Source: Moniliella sp. 'wahieum'
Lineage: Eukaryota > Basidiomycota > Moniliellomycetes > Moniliellales > Moniliellaceae
Length of the DNA: 64,000 nucleotides
NCBI GenBank assembly: GCA_003971905.1
Contig: RSEE01000012.1
Location: forward strand, 682,001 to 746,000
Direction: 5' to 3'
Shown here: positions 12,230 through 24,614 of the stretch, one piece after another
Layout: the number at the start of each line of letters is the position of its first letter
Numbering within the stretch: position 1 is the first letter of the stretch
The notes under the pieces: model-generated
Databases searched by the model: none
What the model was told of the DNA's origin: nothing
Seen by the model: the letters and a program-made list of their open reading frames with translations, nothing else
Program-made: the position numbers and the translations under genes

Positions 12230-12679
12230 GCGCCTTCCCCTCCTGTTCTCCTAAATTGATCATCCCAACAGTACAGGCAATTTATCTTCTCCTTAGTTGC
12301 TCCCCGCTCCTCGACCTCGCCCCCCAGACCACGTATCCCGCTCTCAGCTTCTCAACCAGCCCAGTCATGCATGTCGTTCTCGCTCCACGTCAAAAAACCA
12401 AGTCCACCCCCACCGTGGGTCCCTTTCAAGCCACGCCGTCTCCAGTCCCACAGCCCAGCTTTTGCTCTGACAGTGTTTGTCCCCCCACTGTCACTACCCG
12501 TGTCCCTGAGCCCCCAAGGCACCAGACACGTTACTACCGCCCAATCCGGTACATCCGCACAGCCTTGCCACATCTGCAGTCGCCTCTACTAGTATAAGCA
12601 GAAAGGTGACTCCGTGTCCCTATACCTCCGCTCGAACACAACACTCAGCAACTCCCCGTGGCGGCGCTGGCCCGTGACG
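12230..12679 (+). repeat. Diverged copy of the inverted-arm repeat
   Basis: This stretch aligns by eye with the right arm of the 35.4-38.2 kb element (37860-38245). Shared landmarks in the same order include AATTGAT..CAGTACAGGCA, the CCTCGACCTCG region, CAGTGTTTGTCC, CAGACACGTTACTAC, GCACAGCCTTGCCACA, and the terminus CGGCGCTGGCCCGTGAC. It is much more diverged than the two arms are from each other, so it is an older insertion. The inner boundary is approximate. Confidence 0.6.
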
Positions 12680-13139
12680 GTTTGAAGACCGGTTATCTGT
12701 TTTTGGTACGGACCCGTATGTGTTGTAACAATCAGTCTGACTGGCATACCGGTACTAAATCATGTCTGAATGATGGCCCTAATTTGATCCATCATGTTTT
12801 CTCTCCCGGGGGGATCACTTAGTTTGAGTATAAGTAAGGAAATAGCGAAGAAACGGGGAAAAGATCAGCTGAGAATATGTATGATAGAGAGCCAGAGAGA
12901 CGATAGAGGAGAAACATCGCGAGCGAGAAGAAAAAATGAAGGTGGCTGTGTGTGTGGAAGGGCGCCTCTAGACATTGGCCCAGGACAAACCCTCCTTCTT
13001 TTGCCACACCATTTTTTGACAAAAAGCCATGGCCTCTGCGGTTGTTCTGAAGCCCGAAGGAAGAGAGAGGGGAATTCAGGCAGCCACCGCACTTAGTTTC
13101 ACACCGTTTTCGACAGTCATCACGAGTTTGGCCCCTCCA
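12680..13139. other. Intergenic, nothing recognised
   Basis: No coding frame with family features and no clear repeat. It contains a purine-rich tract at 12830-12960. Confidence 0.4.
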
Positions 13140-13510
13140 ATTTTTATTGAACCACTTTCGTTGGTACACAGCCGTCCGCAACGTCGACCGTGAAACCAAC
13201 GATTGAGTGCATAAGTAGCCTGCTAATCGGAATTTCTGGCTCCCAACCTATTGGACCTTGCGGGCCCCGCCGCAAGCTCGCCGTTAGACTTGAGGGGCAC
13301 AATCTTGTCGCAGCCTCGTCAGGACTGCGAGCCACAACCTGCTGAAGCAGATTGTGGCAACGCTGCCCAGCGGGGTTGTTGACAGATTGTGGCCTATAAG
13401 CTTGTCGCAACCAGTTGCCCCCCACATTTTAGTAGTCGCAATCTTGCCCGCCACCCTATTTCGCGACATTGTGAATAGCGACCAGCCTCGTTCCACATGT
13501 TAAAAGGGAA
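13140..13510 (-). repeat. Possible SINE body downstream of a tRNA-like head
   Basis: Read on the minus strand, this DNA follows directly after the tRNA-like sequence. It contains repeated variants of GCGACAAGATTGTG and GATTGTGGCAACG (near 13295-13325, 13350-13370, 13385-13410 and 13430-13475), partly in inverted order. The arrangement resembles the body of a tRNA-derived short interspersed element. Only one copy is visible in this window, so the call is weak. Confidence 0.3.
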
Positions 13511-13585
13511 GGTTTGTCCAAGAATCGAACTTGTGGTTTCCCCAGCCGAAAGTACTAGACATAGACCGTTGCACCATAAAAACAC
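13511..13585 (-). tRNA. tRNA-like sequence, probably a pseudogene or SINE head
   Basis: On the minus strand an A-box-like TGGTGCAACGG (13567-13577) is followed by a B-box-like AGTTCGATTC (about 13521-13530) at normal tRNA spacing. The anticodon stem can form with wobble pairs around a loop ACTTTCG, which would give a TTT (Lys) anticodon but with C instead of the invariant U33. The 3' acceptor strand ACAAACC lacks a good 5' partner. The missing acceptor pairing and the U33 change suggest it is not a working tRNA. Confidence 0.35.
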
Positions 13586-14946
13586 AACTACTTTGAGGAG
13601 ATCAATGATTGATCCAATATTCGCATGTCCGTTTCACACGAACAGTCGCCAAAAACTTTGTAGATTGGTGAAGAGTATACATTGGAAGTTGGGCACAACG
13701 TGTCATAAAACATCATTCGTAGCCCATATCTAGAACCGTCTACTGTTAGAGGGTACTGCTAGGGTTCTCCTGCGCGGCCCTCAATGGATCGGTGACGCTC
13801 GCCTAGCCGAACGGAAGCGTTCCGCTCGCAGGCGCGCACGCCCTGCTCGCTCCATCCCTTCTCTCTCTCCTTTCTCCTTCCCTTCAGACGTTGCTTGAAG
13901 TTGTGGCTCACCACTTTGCCTTCACACCTTGTCTGAAGGCTGCTTTGCAGCTGATCCATAGGATCGCGAGTGCTCCCAAGTCGCACTCTAATCTACAGGT
14001 TCGTTGCTTGTTTATACTGCCCGCACAAGAGAGGGGATGGTCTGTACACTGCTGGTACCAAAATGGCCATATGTCAGCCGTCTCTCATTCGTTCTGGCTC
14101 AAATTTGGCACGTTGCCAGCGGTAAGCATATGCACTGCAGCGCGCGTACAGGCGTGCTATAGCACCAAATGAAGCACTGTGGTTTGGCCGACGATGCAGA
14201 CGACCATGCATGGTGACATGGGTGGTGGCGGTGGTGGTAGAGGCGGCGGGGGTGGCGGTAGGCGTGGGCGTGGCAGCGGCAGCGGCAGCGGCAGGCGGCA
14301 GGCAGGCCAGCCGGCTCGTCCGCGATCCACGCCAGCCTCAACGCGGCCAATTCAAGCCGACCAGATCTAGAACACGCCAAAGGGAAAGAGGCGCAGTTTA
14401 CAATATATAAGACGGAACGCCACATCTGTGTACGATACTTCGGATCCAGGAGCAGTCTAACCGTCTAATCCTAATATTTGAGCTTCTCCTCTAGTCCTCT
14501 GCCCACATGCCTGTAGTATAGTCCGAGAGAATGATATAGGGTTATGTCTTTTGTGGTGCACTATGAGAAGGTGGTTGACTTGCAAGGGCACTGTGACAAA
14601 GGCCAGAGTCAGAGTTGGGCGGGGAGTGGTGAGTGATCCTGCGCCGTCTCATGTTGTTGTAGGTGTCAGGGTTTTGGTGAGTGTTGTGCCGCATCATGCA
14701 TCACTGACGTCCTGCTGTAGCTTTCACAGGAGTTCCTTCAGATCTTCTGAGGCGTGTGTACCTCATGCAGTAATGCAGTACACAAGAGCCAAAACAGCGT
14801 GTGCATGTCTCCATTCGTATAGATCTCTACTATATACGCTGACACACAACACTTCCCTATATATACATACGGCTCAGGCCTCTGCTGTATGATTAAAGTT
14901 CACCCCCTTCTCATTTTGTTCACCACCACCACTAGTCCCATCCACG
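13586..14946. other. Intergenic, GGC/GGT-rich microsatellite, OPT promoter
   Basis: No supported gene. A G-rich simple-sequence tract lies at 14216-14300 (GGTGGTGGCGGT words, then GGCAGC repeats). ATATATAA at about 14404 and a second TATA-like stretch near 14860 precede the OPT gene. A CT-rich tract occurs at 13855-13880. Confidence 0.45.
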
Positions 14947-17592
14947 ATGCAAGCTCATGACTTTTACCAGTCCTATGAAGACCACTTCCCCTCCTGGCAT
15001 GATTATGATGGCGAGGATAACAGCCGAAATGTTGCTTCCTCGCATGACTCCAGATCATTGGCGCCACCACTCACCGCCTCTGAGCAGAATGATGTGTCTC
15101 TGGCCGATGCTGCTGGGAAGCCCAATGCACTGCCCAAGCCAGTGTCGGTACCAGTGCCCATGATGCCAGAAGAACCAGAGCCAGTGTGGATGGGCCATCA
15201 GGCATCTGCTGCTCGCAACACCAGGATGAACGACACTGTCACTCATCCCTTGTCGCAGCCACCATTGCATCCTCAGCCGAAGGTCGCGCCTCAAACAATA
15301 GCTTCTTCTTTTTCTGATGGGGCTAGCACTTTCCAGGGTTCGCTCACCAGCAGCCAAGGTACCACCTTCCCATCTTCGTCGAAGTCCACCGCTCAGGTCC
15401 GGCTGCCTAGGTTGACCGTCATACATGAGTATTCGGCCAATAACTCAGACGAAGAGCAGTCGGGCCGCCTTCTGACCTCGTACTTCGACGATCGGTCTGC
15501 CAGCATGCATTACGACCTGAACGCGAGCGAGTCGATGCTCCACCATAGACATCCATTCCCTACCAGCGACTTCCCTTCATTATTCGATGGTGCTTCGGTC
15601 CTTGGAGAAACACGACAGGACACTGCTTCCTTCGTCATGGAATCATTGGGCGAAGACGAACAATCGCCAGAGCAGATGGAACTGTTAAGAGAAGGCGAGT
15701 CCAATCAGTTCGAATACAAAGGGAGAGCCCACCCCAATGTCCGGGCTAGCGTGCCATCAGATGATGATCCCAAGTTGCGTATCCACACCCTTCGTGTATG
15801 GCTCTTAGGCCCATTGTTTGCGATGGGCTTTTCCTATCTCTATGCCGCCTTTATCTTACGCTGGTGGACCACTACTGCAATTCAGTCAGCTGTGCTGGTA
15901 CAGATATTTGTTGGCCCTTGGGCTTTCTTATGTCCAAGGTACCATATCCTTCCTCTTGGCCTCTCGCTTGGTTCATTAACCCAGGTCCCTTCAACATCAA
16001 GGAGCACGCGCTCATTTGCATCATGGCCACGGTTAGTATCGGACCTTCGTTGTCGCTCGATGTGCTGATGATTCACAAATATGCGATCCTAAACTTTCCG
16101 GCGCCGAAAGGGTACAAGGTTCTCTTAATGATTTCCAGTTCTTGTATGGGTCTGTCGTATGCAGGACTGTTTTACCGCACACTTGTCTTGCCTGGACGAA
16201 TGCTATGGCCCACCGTGCTCTCCACCTCAGCTTTGCTCACCACGCTGCACCGCGTACGCGCTAGCAACTGGCCCCGTCAAAAGGTGTTTTATGTTACGCT
16301 TGTGCTTGCCTTTGGCTGGGCCTGGGTGTCAGGTTATGCCTTTCGGCTTTGCAGGCAGTTGCGTACGTTATTTGCCATGTTTTTGCTCTCAGACACCGAG
16401 GTGGACTACTACTAACCGACTTTCATGCCCCTTTACTATACTTATTCGCTGTGTGGCGATGCCCGGGCGACTGCGCGCTTCAATAATTATACACGCATCT
16501 AATACCAGATGGATCCCTTGGTGTGCTCCCCGTCCATACACCCCTAACCTCCTCTTTGGTGGCCAGGGTGGTATGGGTCTCTGGCCTACGTTTTCGCTTG
16601 ATTGGATCACCATCTGCGAATCTTTGCCGTCTCCTCTCATCACGCCATTCTTTGCTCAAATCAACATGGTGATCGGATACCTCATCTTTGTTGGAGTGTG
16701 GTGGCATGTGGCACCACTTGGTGTGATGGCTGGATCGGCCATGTCGCTGGCAAGCGGAACTGGCTATAGAGTTCCGCAACTCGTGCGCTCCGGATTGGTT
16801 ACCGTCGCGCCCTCGTTCCCCTCCTTCCTCTTCTCCCTGTTGCATTGAAGGTTGGATTAGCGTCAGGAGCTTACAAGAAGCTATCTCTGACTGTTCCCAC
16901 CCTGCACAGTGCAATCGTCCTTAGCTTGGTAGCGTAGCTACTTCTCAGTTAAACGTTAACGGACAACCGCGGTTCTGGGCTCTCACTGGTGTGACCGATT
17001 CATCGCGCTCACCCATTGATCGCCCGGTCTAGTGTTTCACCCTAGCCCCCCAATCTTTCAATCCCTTGCTGGCTATTATGTTATTATGGCGTGACCCTAC
17101 CGGCACCTCTGGATCAGTTCAAAGTCCGTCGGCTCTGTGATGTAATTCACACACCGTTGATATTGACCGCTGTTCCCCATACATACGGTTTTTATCCTGT
17201 GTCTGTGACCAGCTGGGCCTGGGTCGGACTCCTTGCTCGGTTCAACGTTCACCCTGAATCGCAGTCGATTGAGGAACTACTTTGCGGCACTGAGCTACGT
17301 CTTGTCATCCTCTTTGTACACGGGTTCGGCTGCCAGCTACTTTCTCCTCTATTTGATCCCCATGTTTTGGGCAAATAGCTATGGCACACCCATAATACCT
17401 TCACCAGAGTGGTGGGGGACCCAGATTCAATTGACCCCGAATGAGGCTCGATCAGCTCCTGGCTCAATCACAGGGGAGCCGTCCTTGTTTTGGAGAATCC
17501 TTCTCACCTCTTTCATTCCCGTGCAGGTGCTTTTGCCCCTGCCCCCAATGGCCTGTGGCTTCCACGGCCTTCTCCCCACCCTTAAGTTTTAG
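14947..17592 (+). CDS. Oligopeptide transporter (OPT family), heavily interrupted
   Basis: OPT proteins are proton-coupled plasma-membrane importers of small peptides or siderophore-like ligands, with 12-16 membrane helices. ATG 14947 opens a hydrophilic N-terminus of about 275 residues (Ser/Pro/Glu-rich), then the first helix (LRVWLLGPLFAMGFSYLYAA). The family signature NPGPFNIKEHALI is at about 15980. Further helices include FYRTLVLPGRMLWPTVLSTS and VFYVTLVLAFGWAW. A second signature region reads LLFGGQGGMGLWPTFSLDWI at about 16550, followed by FAQINMVIGYLIFVGVWWHV. Frame changes near 15905, 16350 and 16490 and stops after 16848 break it. The C-terminal part (17090-17592) keeps hydrophobic stretches (ASYFLLYLIPMFWANSYG) but is hard to align. 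It is either a gene with several introns and indels or a decaying gene. Confidence 0.7.
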
Positions 17593-18435
17593 GGAATGCA
17601 AGTGCATGCACCACCTGCTTGTCAATTTAATGTTGAGCGGGTGTCTACATTCTCTCTCTCCGTTCTTTGGTTTGCTCTTCTTTTCCCTACCTGAATTTGT
17701 CCGACTTGGACACGTCCACCCTACCTGGTCACTATATATCAGTATACTCTCTCAAGCAGGCAGGCTGAACCCAAATATATGCTCTATAAGTCTGACATTG
17801 TACGGGTAGTAGTAGACCGATGATTGGAAACACATGCACCCCCCACACCACATGAGTCGATGTTGGCATGGGAGATCCACCGGCCATTTGTTTGCACGTC
17901 GAGCGATTCCTCGTCGCCATGAATCATTCCTGTTCGCTTTGATTCCCCTGCGTCCCAGACGACAGAATTTTGATGAGGACAACTACAGTAATGGCGGACA
18001 ATATACGCCGCGTATGTGGCCACATGGTTCAAAGAAGGCTCCATACATTGAATGTGGGACAACACCTGAGTCGATACGGACATATTGCCTCTCAGTGCCA
18101 CACCACAATGGTCTGTGACTAGCTCTACGCTTGCCACGCCATTGGCTCCATATCGACAAAACCATTGAATGGCTTAATGATCCTGATCTAACTGATGGAC
18201 GTCGTTACAATTGCGAAAGCGGTGACAAGAAGCATGGAAGCAAGACGAGCGGAGCCCGCAGAAAAGATTGAGTGGAAAGACAGAGATGGGGGGAGGGAGG
18301 GCGACGAACAAATGGGATGCGATGGTCTTCGCTTCCAAGCGTAACGGGACCGAGTCTCGCAAGAGAAGGGTAGCTATGGACAAGAACAGAGGACACAACA
18401 TGGCAACAAAAACGAGCCACGACCGCACAGTACAG
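17593..18435. other. Intergenic, nothing recognised
   Basis: No family features on either strand. It lies between the 3' ends of the OPT gene (+) and the RING gene (-). A purine-rich tract occurs at 18245-18300. Confidence 0.45.
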
Positions 18436-20049
18436 TCACTCGTGAGGTGGAGGAAGCAGGGCTGTGCGTTCGGTCGCCTCGTGCCTCGATCCCGTGGGCG
18501 GGGGGTCGGGCACGCCCATCAGACCAGCAGTAGGGGAGGGGGTAGACGGACCAGGGATGACAGGGTGCGGGGCAAAGGGCTCGGTCACGTCGCGCTTGCA
18601 CACGGGACAAATGCCTTTCTGACCCAACAGCCAATCGTCCACTTCGGTCTGATGAAAGATATGCCCACAGGGCAGCACACGCACTCGCTCCCCCTCGAGA
18701 AAGTGGCCTAGACAGATGGCACACTCGTGTGAGTAAAACCACCTCCGCCCTGGCGGAAGCAACGCGACCGTTTCCGGCGTCAACGTCCCCTCCTCCACTG
18801 CATGAGGGGTAATCGCACCGGGTGCCAGCGTCTCCACGTCCTCCTCCGGCTCGGGCATGCAGGCGGTTGAGGACTCGCCTTCCTGCTGGCGTTGACGCGG
18901 CTCGATCGGATCCGCCTTTTCCCAAGGAACGCCATTGCCATGCACAATGAGGCAGGGGAGGTTGTTGACGACCAACTTGGGGGCCCGTTCGCGCCTCCGC
19001 ATCTGCGCACGCCGGAAGCGATGCAGACTGATGGTCAAGAGCGTCAGGAGAGAAGGGAGCAGAACGATCACCACATGTACCAAGGGGCTAGAGAGAAGTG
19101 TGTCAGTTCAACCGAGAGAAGCAAGTGAAGAAAAAAGGAGACGGGAGGAGCGGAAAGGAGAGAGAGCACACACCGTTCCCACAATGTGTCGTCCTGGGAC
19201 AGGATAATCTCGATGCCATTCGGCGCTGGCTGGTCGACAAGCAGCGGGTCCGAGGCATAGTCGGACTTGAGGTCGTAGATGAGACGGCGCAAGTCCAAGA
19301 AACTGGGTCGGGTGATAAAGGTGGAAGGAATGACGACATCCGAGGCGTCGTTGGACGCAAACATGGTAACCAGGCGCTTGTTGGCCAACCCGGGGTCGGT
19401 ATCCGAGCCCGGATGCTGGCTTGGATCCCAGTCGGGGCTCGGAGCGTCGCCTACCACCACCGCCGTCGCACCCAACGACTGGGACAGCCGCACCTTGTCA
19501 ACAAACGAACAGTTTCCCCCGCGCTCCACAAGCGCAATCCAATCCTTGGGCGGGGTTGGGATGTGGGACAAGGATGGATCGGGAGATTTGGGCGTCAGGC
19601 GGGCAGGCGTACATGGCCTGTTGCCCCTGCTCTGGGTCCGACTCACTGCCGGGCGCAAGGCGAAAAGAGGAGATGGGAATCAAGGTGCCTCGTTTGCCCT
19701 CTGGGTCGGTCACCCGGGGACCAAAGGCGGCAGTGCGAGTAAAGTAGGTCGCCTGCGTCCGCACCACTTCCAACGTGCTGCCCAGCAGGGGGGCAAACAT
19801 GTCGTCCGGGCCATCGGGGATCCAATCCGAGTCGAGCCAACGGCCCGCATCAGCAAGCAGGGCGGGGTGGTGAGCAGAGGGGTGGGCGAGGTGGCGTCGA
19901 GTGCGTCCAGCTTGGGCAGGTGGAGGAGAGAGGGCAGGAGGGGTGAGGGACATGGGGTCGGGCAGCGCGGCGCCGAGGGCGAGGGCGGCGGCGGGGGCAA
20001 GGAGGAGGGTGGCCCATTGGGCGCGCTTGGGTGTGGGAGGAAGGAGCAT
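18436..20049 (-). CDS. PA-TM-RING E3 ubiquitin ligase
   Basis: The protein has the layout of the PA-TM-RING family (RNF13/GRAIL type): endomembrane proteins that capture cargo with a lumenal protease-associated domain and ubiquitinate with a cytosolic RING. ATG 20049 begins a signal peptide ([19 protein letters not shown]). The PA domain includes [30 protein letters not shown] and [19 protein letters not shown]. An 86-bp GT-AG intron (19088-19173) joins LWER to PLVHVV, which begins the membrane helix ([15 protein letters not shown]). The RING-H2 finger follows: [24 protein letters not shown], then CPVC (C3H2C3). The tail is Pro-rich and ends [10 protein letters not shown]. One frame change near 19560-19620, beside a G run, separates the signal peptide half from the PA core. 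Confidence 0.87.
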
Positions 20050-21602
20050 GTGACGGTGGTGGTGGTGTGGTGGTGGAGGCGGTGCTGGGGGGGGCGCACG
20101 TCAAGCGGGGATGTGCTGGGACATGAGCCAGCTGCTGCTATCAGGCTGAGTGGCGTGGCGGTTAAGTGGCTGCGCTGCTGCTGCTGATTGATGCGATGGT
20201 ACAAAGTGAGCTGCGTTTGGGCCCCACAGTGGCCGCGTGCCCCGGCCTCGACACGCAGCTGAAATTGCAAGTGGGGATGACATCACACTCTGTCTTTTGT
20301 TTGCGGCTGGGCTGCAGGCCAGTCAGATCGTCCCGGTGCTCCCACACGCCTGCCCCCGCCATGAGCAGCACCCCCGCACTAACCCACACCCCGTATCCTC
20401 GCCGCCCATGGGGCCCACTGGTTGCCCGCCATCCGGAAGGAGCCAGCGTGTGGGTCTTACGAAGGTGTACAGAGCCTCCTTCGTTTCTTTCGGCGCGCTA
20501 TGTACCCCAGCTATGTCTTTTGCGTTTGGCCCTCAGCGCCTCAGCCCTCGCTGTGATGGCTCAGCTTCAGGCCCTCAGGCCTCCGGGTGGAGGAGATGTT
20601 ATAAAAGGACGTCTATCACCTCGTGCTCCTTCGCCAGCTGGGGGCTCTATTTACCTCAGCCACCTCGTCTCCTCTGTCCTTGAGGCTTGGCGCACCATCT
20701 CGTCAAACCTCTCTCGGGCGTCCCATTCCAGAGCGCGTGATAGGTTTGGTCTCTGTTCAGTACGTTCATCGGATGTGAACACACACCACCGTGAGAGCCC
20801 ACAGAAACGGCACATGCTAGCAGAAGCGGCACGGCCGGAATGGCAATAAGCGCATGACAAATGACGCGTCGGCGGCCAGAGGACGTCAAAGTGCCAGCGC
20901 GGGAGGGGGATGATCTTCGATAAGTAATGAGTTCGCTCCGCTTTTGTTGTATCGCAGATCTAGATCTAGCCAGCAATACCCCGAGATGGGCCGTAGAAAT
21001 GGCCTCAGAGCACAGCAACGTCACAACACCACCAGTAATCAAGGATCCGGCATCATCCCTAGCGTGGATACGGCGAATCGCGAGACGTTCGAGGCGACCA
21101 GCTGGAGAGGCTTCAGGCCTCAGGCTTGAAGTGGTCTGGCTTGGTGGACAGGGGAGATGGGGTGGCGGCGGTGCTGGCAGAGCAGACGTTGGTGTGTTGG
21201 GCCGCAGCGAGGACTGCATCCTCGCCAGTGCGAGTGCGCGCACACTGCACACCCACCATCCAACCAGTCTCGTGTCTCCACGGGAACGCCGCGCCAGGTT
21301 TCAATGTTCACTTGGTGTTCACCACCGCGGAGCGGCTCGCCGCTTGAGGCCGCCGAAGCGCTCAGCCGGAGGCGCGATCATCCGACGAGCACATCAGGCA
21401 CCACGCGTCACATGTCGCATCCCACCCAGCGGGCCTGCCGTGCACACAGCGCAGATGGGACCGAGCACAGCATCAGTGTCGCATGCTGGCCCATAGTCAG
21501 AAGTTCCTCGCGAACCCCATTGTTGCCTGCCGGGTGTCTGCCCCTAACCCTCTTTCTGCCTCTTCCCTCCTCCGCCCGCTCCGCGTCCTCTGTCTTGCCA
21601 GC
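20050..21602. other. Intergenic between divergent genes
   Basis: About 1.5 kb between the divergent RING gene and the 5'-nucleotidase gene. TATAAAAG occurs at about 20600. No frame shows family features. It includes GGT/GTGGTGG repeats at 20052-20085 next to the RING gene start. Confidence 0.45.
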
Positions 21603-24600
21603 ATGGCCAACCGAGCGCCGACTGTGCGCATCCCCATCCTCCACGCCAATGATGTGTACCGCATCCGCCAAAAGGTCCCCACCCCGCACGGCCCCAAGGA
21701 CTTTTTTGCCGACCAGTTCGTCTCGCGGGCGCATGCCGTGCGCGCCAAGTGGCCCGCCGCCGCGTCGGGCCAGGCCAACGACCTGCCCGGCCTTTCCCTC
21801 TTCTCAGGCGACGTGTTCAATCCAAGCGTCGAGTCAGTCATCACGCGTGGAGAGCACATGGTCGCGCCCATGAACGCAATGAAGTGGAGCTGCGCGTGCC
21901 CAGGAAACCACGACTTTGACGGCTCGGCCCCGCTGCTGCAGCATCTCATCAGCGAAACCAACTTCCCCTGGGTCTTTAGCAATGTCGTCGACACTACCGG
22001 TTCTGGTAAGCTCAAGCTCTGCCCCGAACTGGGCACCAATGTGTCCCAGTTGGACCAGACGCTGCCCTGGTGGACCTGTACGGTCCAGGGCGTCAAGGTG
22101 GGCGTTGTGGCCCTGGTCGAGGCGGACTGGATTTCAACGATCCCCTCCTGGCCTCCAGAGGTTTGTCCCTTACTCCCATCCCCCTCGTTATCGCCCCCTC
22201 CCCCTCCCCACCGATCCCATCTGCATGAACTAACTTCCCATCCCCACGTCCCCTGCACAGTACGAGTACCGGGACATGATCAAGGTGGCCAAGATCTACT
22301 CGTCTCAACTCAGGAAGGAACACGGTTGCGAATTGGTCATTGCCCTCACCCACAGCCGCTTGCCCAACGACATCAAGCTTGCCTTGGCCACTGGGTGTGT
22401 CCGCTCCTCTCAGCGTCCCGCGGAGCAGCAGGGCGACCACCTTGACCTGATCCTAGGCGGGCATGACCACTTTTACTACGCTGGCAATGGCTTTGATTCA
22501 TTCACTGGCACCGCATTCGAAGTGCAAGCCGGTTCGGAGGACGACAAGAACGCTATGATTCTCAAAAGTGGCACCGATTTCCGCGACTTGTCCGAAGTCT
22601 GGCTCGAGGTCGGCCTGCCCCCGGAGCGAAGGACGGGGCGAGTCGGGTGATTCTTCAGGCGGACGTGACTCGTTTCCAGCCCAACCCGATTGACGACGCT
22701 CGTTTTCCTGGTCTGGATCGGGAAATCGATCAGGTCTTGGCCAAGATTTCCAAGGCGACCGACGAGCCCATTGTGATGTCCCTGACGCCATGGGACTGTC
22801 GGTCGGAGAAACTGCGGACCGAGGAGACGGCGATTGGCGATTTTATTTCCGACATTTGCCTCACGGCGTACGACGAACTGTTGAGCCAAAAGTTCCCTGC
22901 CGGCCTCCGGGACGGCGGCAAGTGGATGTGGCTCTGCTCTGTGGTGGGCGATTCGATCGGATACGCTCTTCCCTCCAGGAAAGCGGACGATTGGGGACGT
23001 GCTGGAGGTCCTACCTTTCTCCGACCCGGTGGTGGTGATCGAGCTTACGGGGAACAATTGCTGGAAGCGCTGGAGACGAGTTTGAGCAAGTACCCAGAGC
23101 AAGAAGGTCGGTTCCCTGTGATTGGGGGCATGGCGGTCAAGTGGGACTCGCGTCGGCCGCCAGGCCAGCGGGTGCTGACGGCGCGCTTGCTGCTGGATGG
23201 TCACTTGTTCACCGAGCCCGCGTCTGGGGGCGAAGCAAGTGTCAGGGCATACGATCTGGCGCCGCAGACCCAAGCTACCAGCCTGTCCGAGTTTGGAACC
23301 AAGTGGACCGTGTACCATTCCAGCATGCAGTTGGGTCCCGACATTGATCCCACCGAGACCTACCGCGTCGTCTCGCGCGAATATATGGTTCAAGGCTTTG
23401 ACGGGTTTGAAGTGCTGACCAAGGGCAAGATGTTGATTGACGATGAGAATGGAGGCGTGCTCATGTCGCAGTTGGTGCGCAAGTACTTTATGGGCTGCGC
23501 GTACTTGCTGCGCATGCGCACCCTCCGCGCCAAGTACCCCGAAACCCCCGCCAGTGTCGCACCCAGCGCGGTGCCCAGCGCGGCGCCCACGCCCTCCCCG
23601 ACGCCCACCCCGCCACGTCCTCCTCGACCCTGACCACGCCCAACCAGAGTTCGGTTTCGCTCGCCATGACCCCGACCGAAGCCCGCACCGATCCGGCCCC
23701 CATCCGCCCGCTTCCCAAAGATGCCCGCCTCTCGGTACCAGACCTCAGTAACCATACCTTGACCAGCTTGACTAGCGGGACCCCCCGGCTGCTCAGCCGT
23801 CCCGCTCCTCATCCCATGAACGTAACCCTTCTGCCAGTGTGGGCGACGAAGGGGCCACCACACCCCACGGACACCACACGCTTCGTCCGAGTCACACACC
23901 CCATCTCCATTCTCATCACTCTCATCATCACCATCATCAGCAGCAGCCGCACCATTCCCACCACCACCATTCCCATCTACACCATCCTCACCGCCCGCGC
24001 ACGCCGCATCATGGATTCCCCACTACGTCACGTGCGCGCCAAGCGCTGGACCGGTGGCTGCGGCTTACGCCTGACAGTTCGGGGGACACGAAGGCGGACG
24101 CCCCCGCCTCCGCTTCCTCTTCCCCGTCTGAGGACGAGACTGGTGCGCAGCGCACCCTGTTGGCCCGCTCGCCCGCTGCCTCGGCACAGAGCCTAGCGGA
24201 GCACGGGAAAGAACTGTGGGCGCATCTGCGGCAGGCGGTGGTGGACAACTCCACCTCGGGCCGGCACCATGCGTTTTATATTGCCGATACCGAGGTGCAC
24301 GAGGATCCGAGTACGTTAGCGTGGGCGAGCCAAGTGCGTGGGCAGGCGAAAGAAGGAGATGCTGACTGTGATTCTAGTTTCCAACATGTTCTCGCCTGCC
24401 AAGAAGCCGGCGGCGGAGGCGGAGGCGGGTCGGCAGAGCAACCCGCGCCGATGGGTGGCCGCGATGGGAGGATGGGGATGGCGGCAAGGTGCTGACAGAG
24501 TCGGTGACGCTGGATGCGCAGACGGCGGCGGAGGTGACAGACACGCAGACGGACGCCAACTTGGCGGTGGTGGCGCCGCTGATGGATGGGCGGCTGGTGG

Positions 24601-24614
24601 ATGTGGCGCGCTGA
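21603..24614 (+). CDS. 5'-nucleotidase / metallophosphoesterase
   Basis: It hydrolyses nucleoside monophosphates or related phosphoesters using a two-metal calcineurin-like core. ATG 21603 lies in a good context (CAGCATGGCC) and begins close to the first motif, ILHANDVYRI. Next come FSGDVFNPSVES, PGNHDFDGSA, ALTHSRLPND and GGHDHFYY, the metal-binding His/Asp blocks in the expected order. A 100-bp intron (22161-22260) joins WPPE to YEYRD. The C-terminal substrate domain gives TEETAIGDFISDICL, VLPFSDPVVVIELTG and PTETYRVVSREYMVQGFDGF. A Pro/Thr-rich linker and a His-rich tract (about 23868-24020) follow; the end VVAPLMDGRLVDVAR matches the usual fungal C-terminus, so the gene extends past the stop seen at 23633. 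Frame changes near 22640, 22960, 23045, 23640 and 24490. No signal peptide is seen, so it is probably cytosolic. Confidence 0.85.

Noticed and set aside
14216..14300. Gly-rich RNA-binding-like protein
   Set aside because: It is a GGT/GGC microsatellite whose frames have no other protein features.
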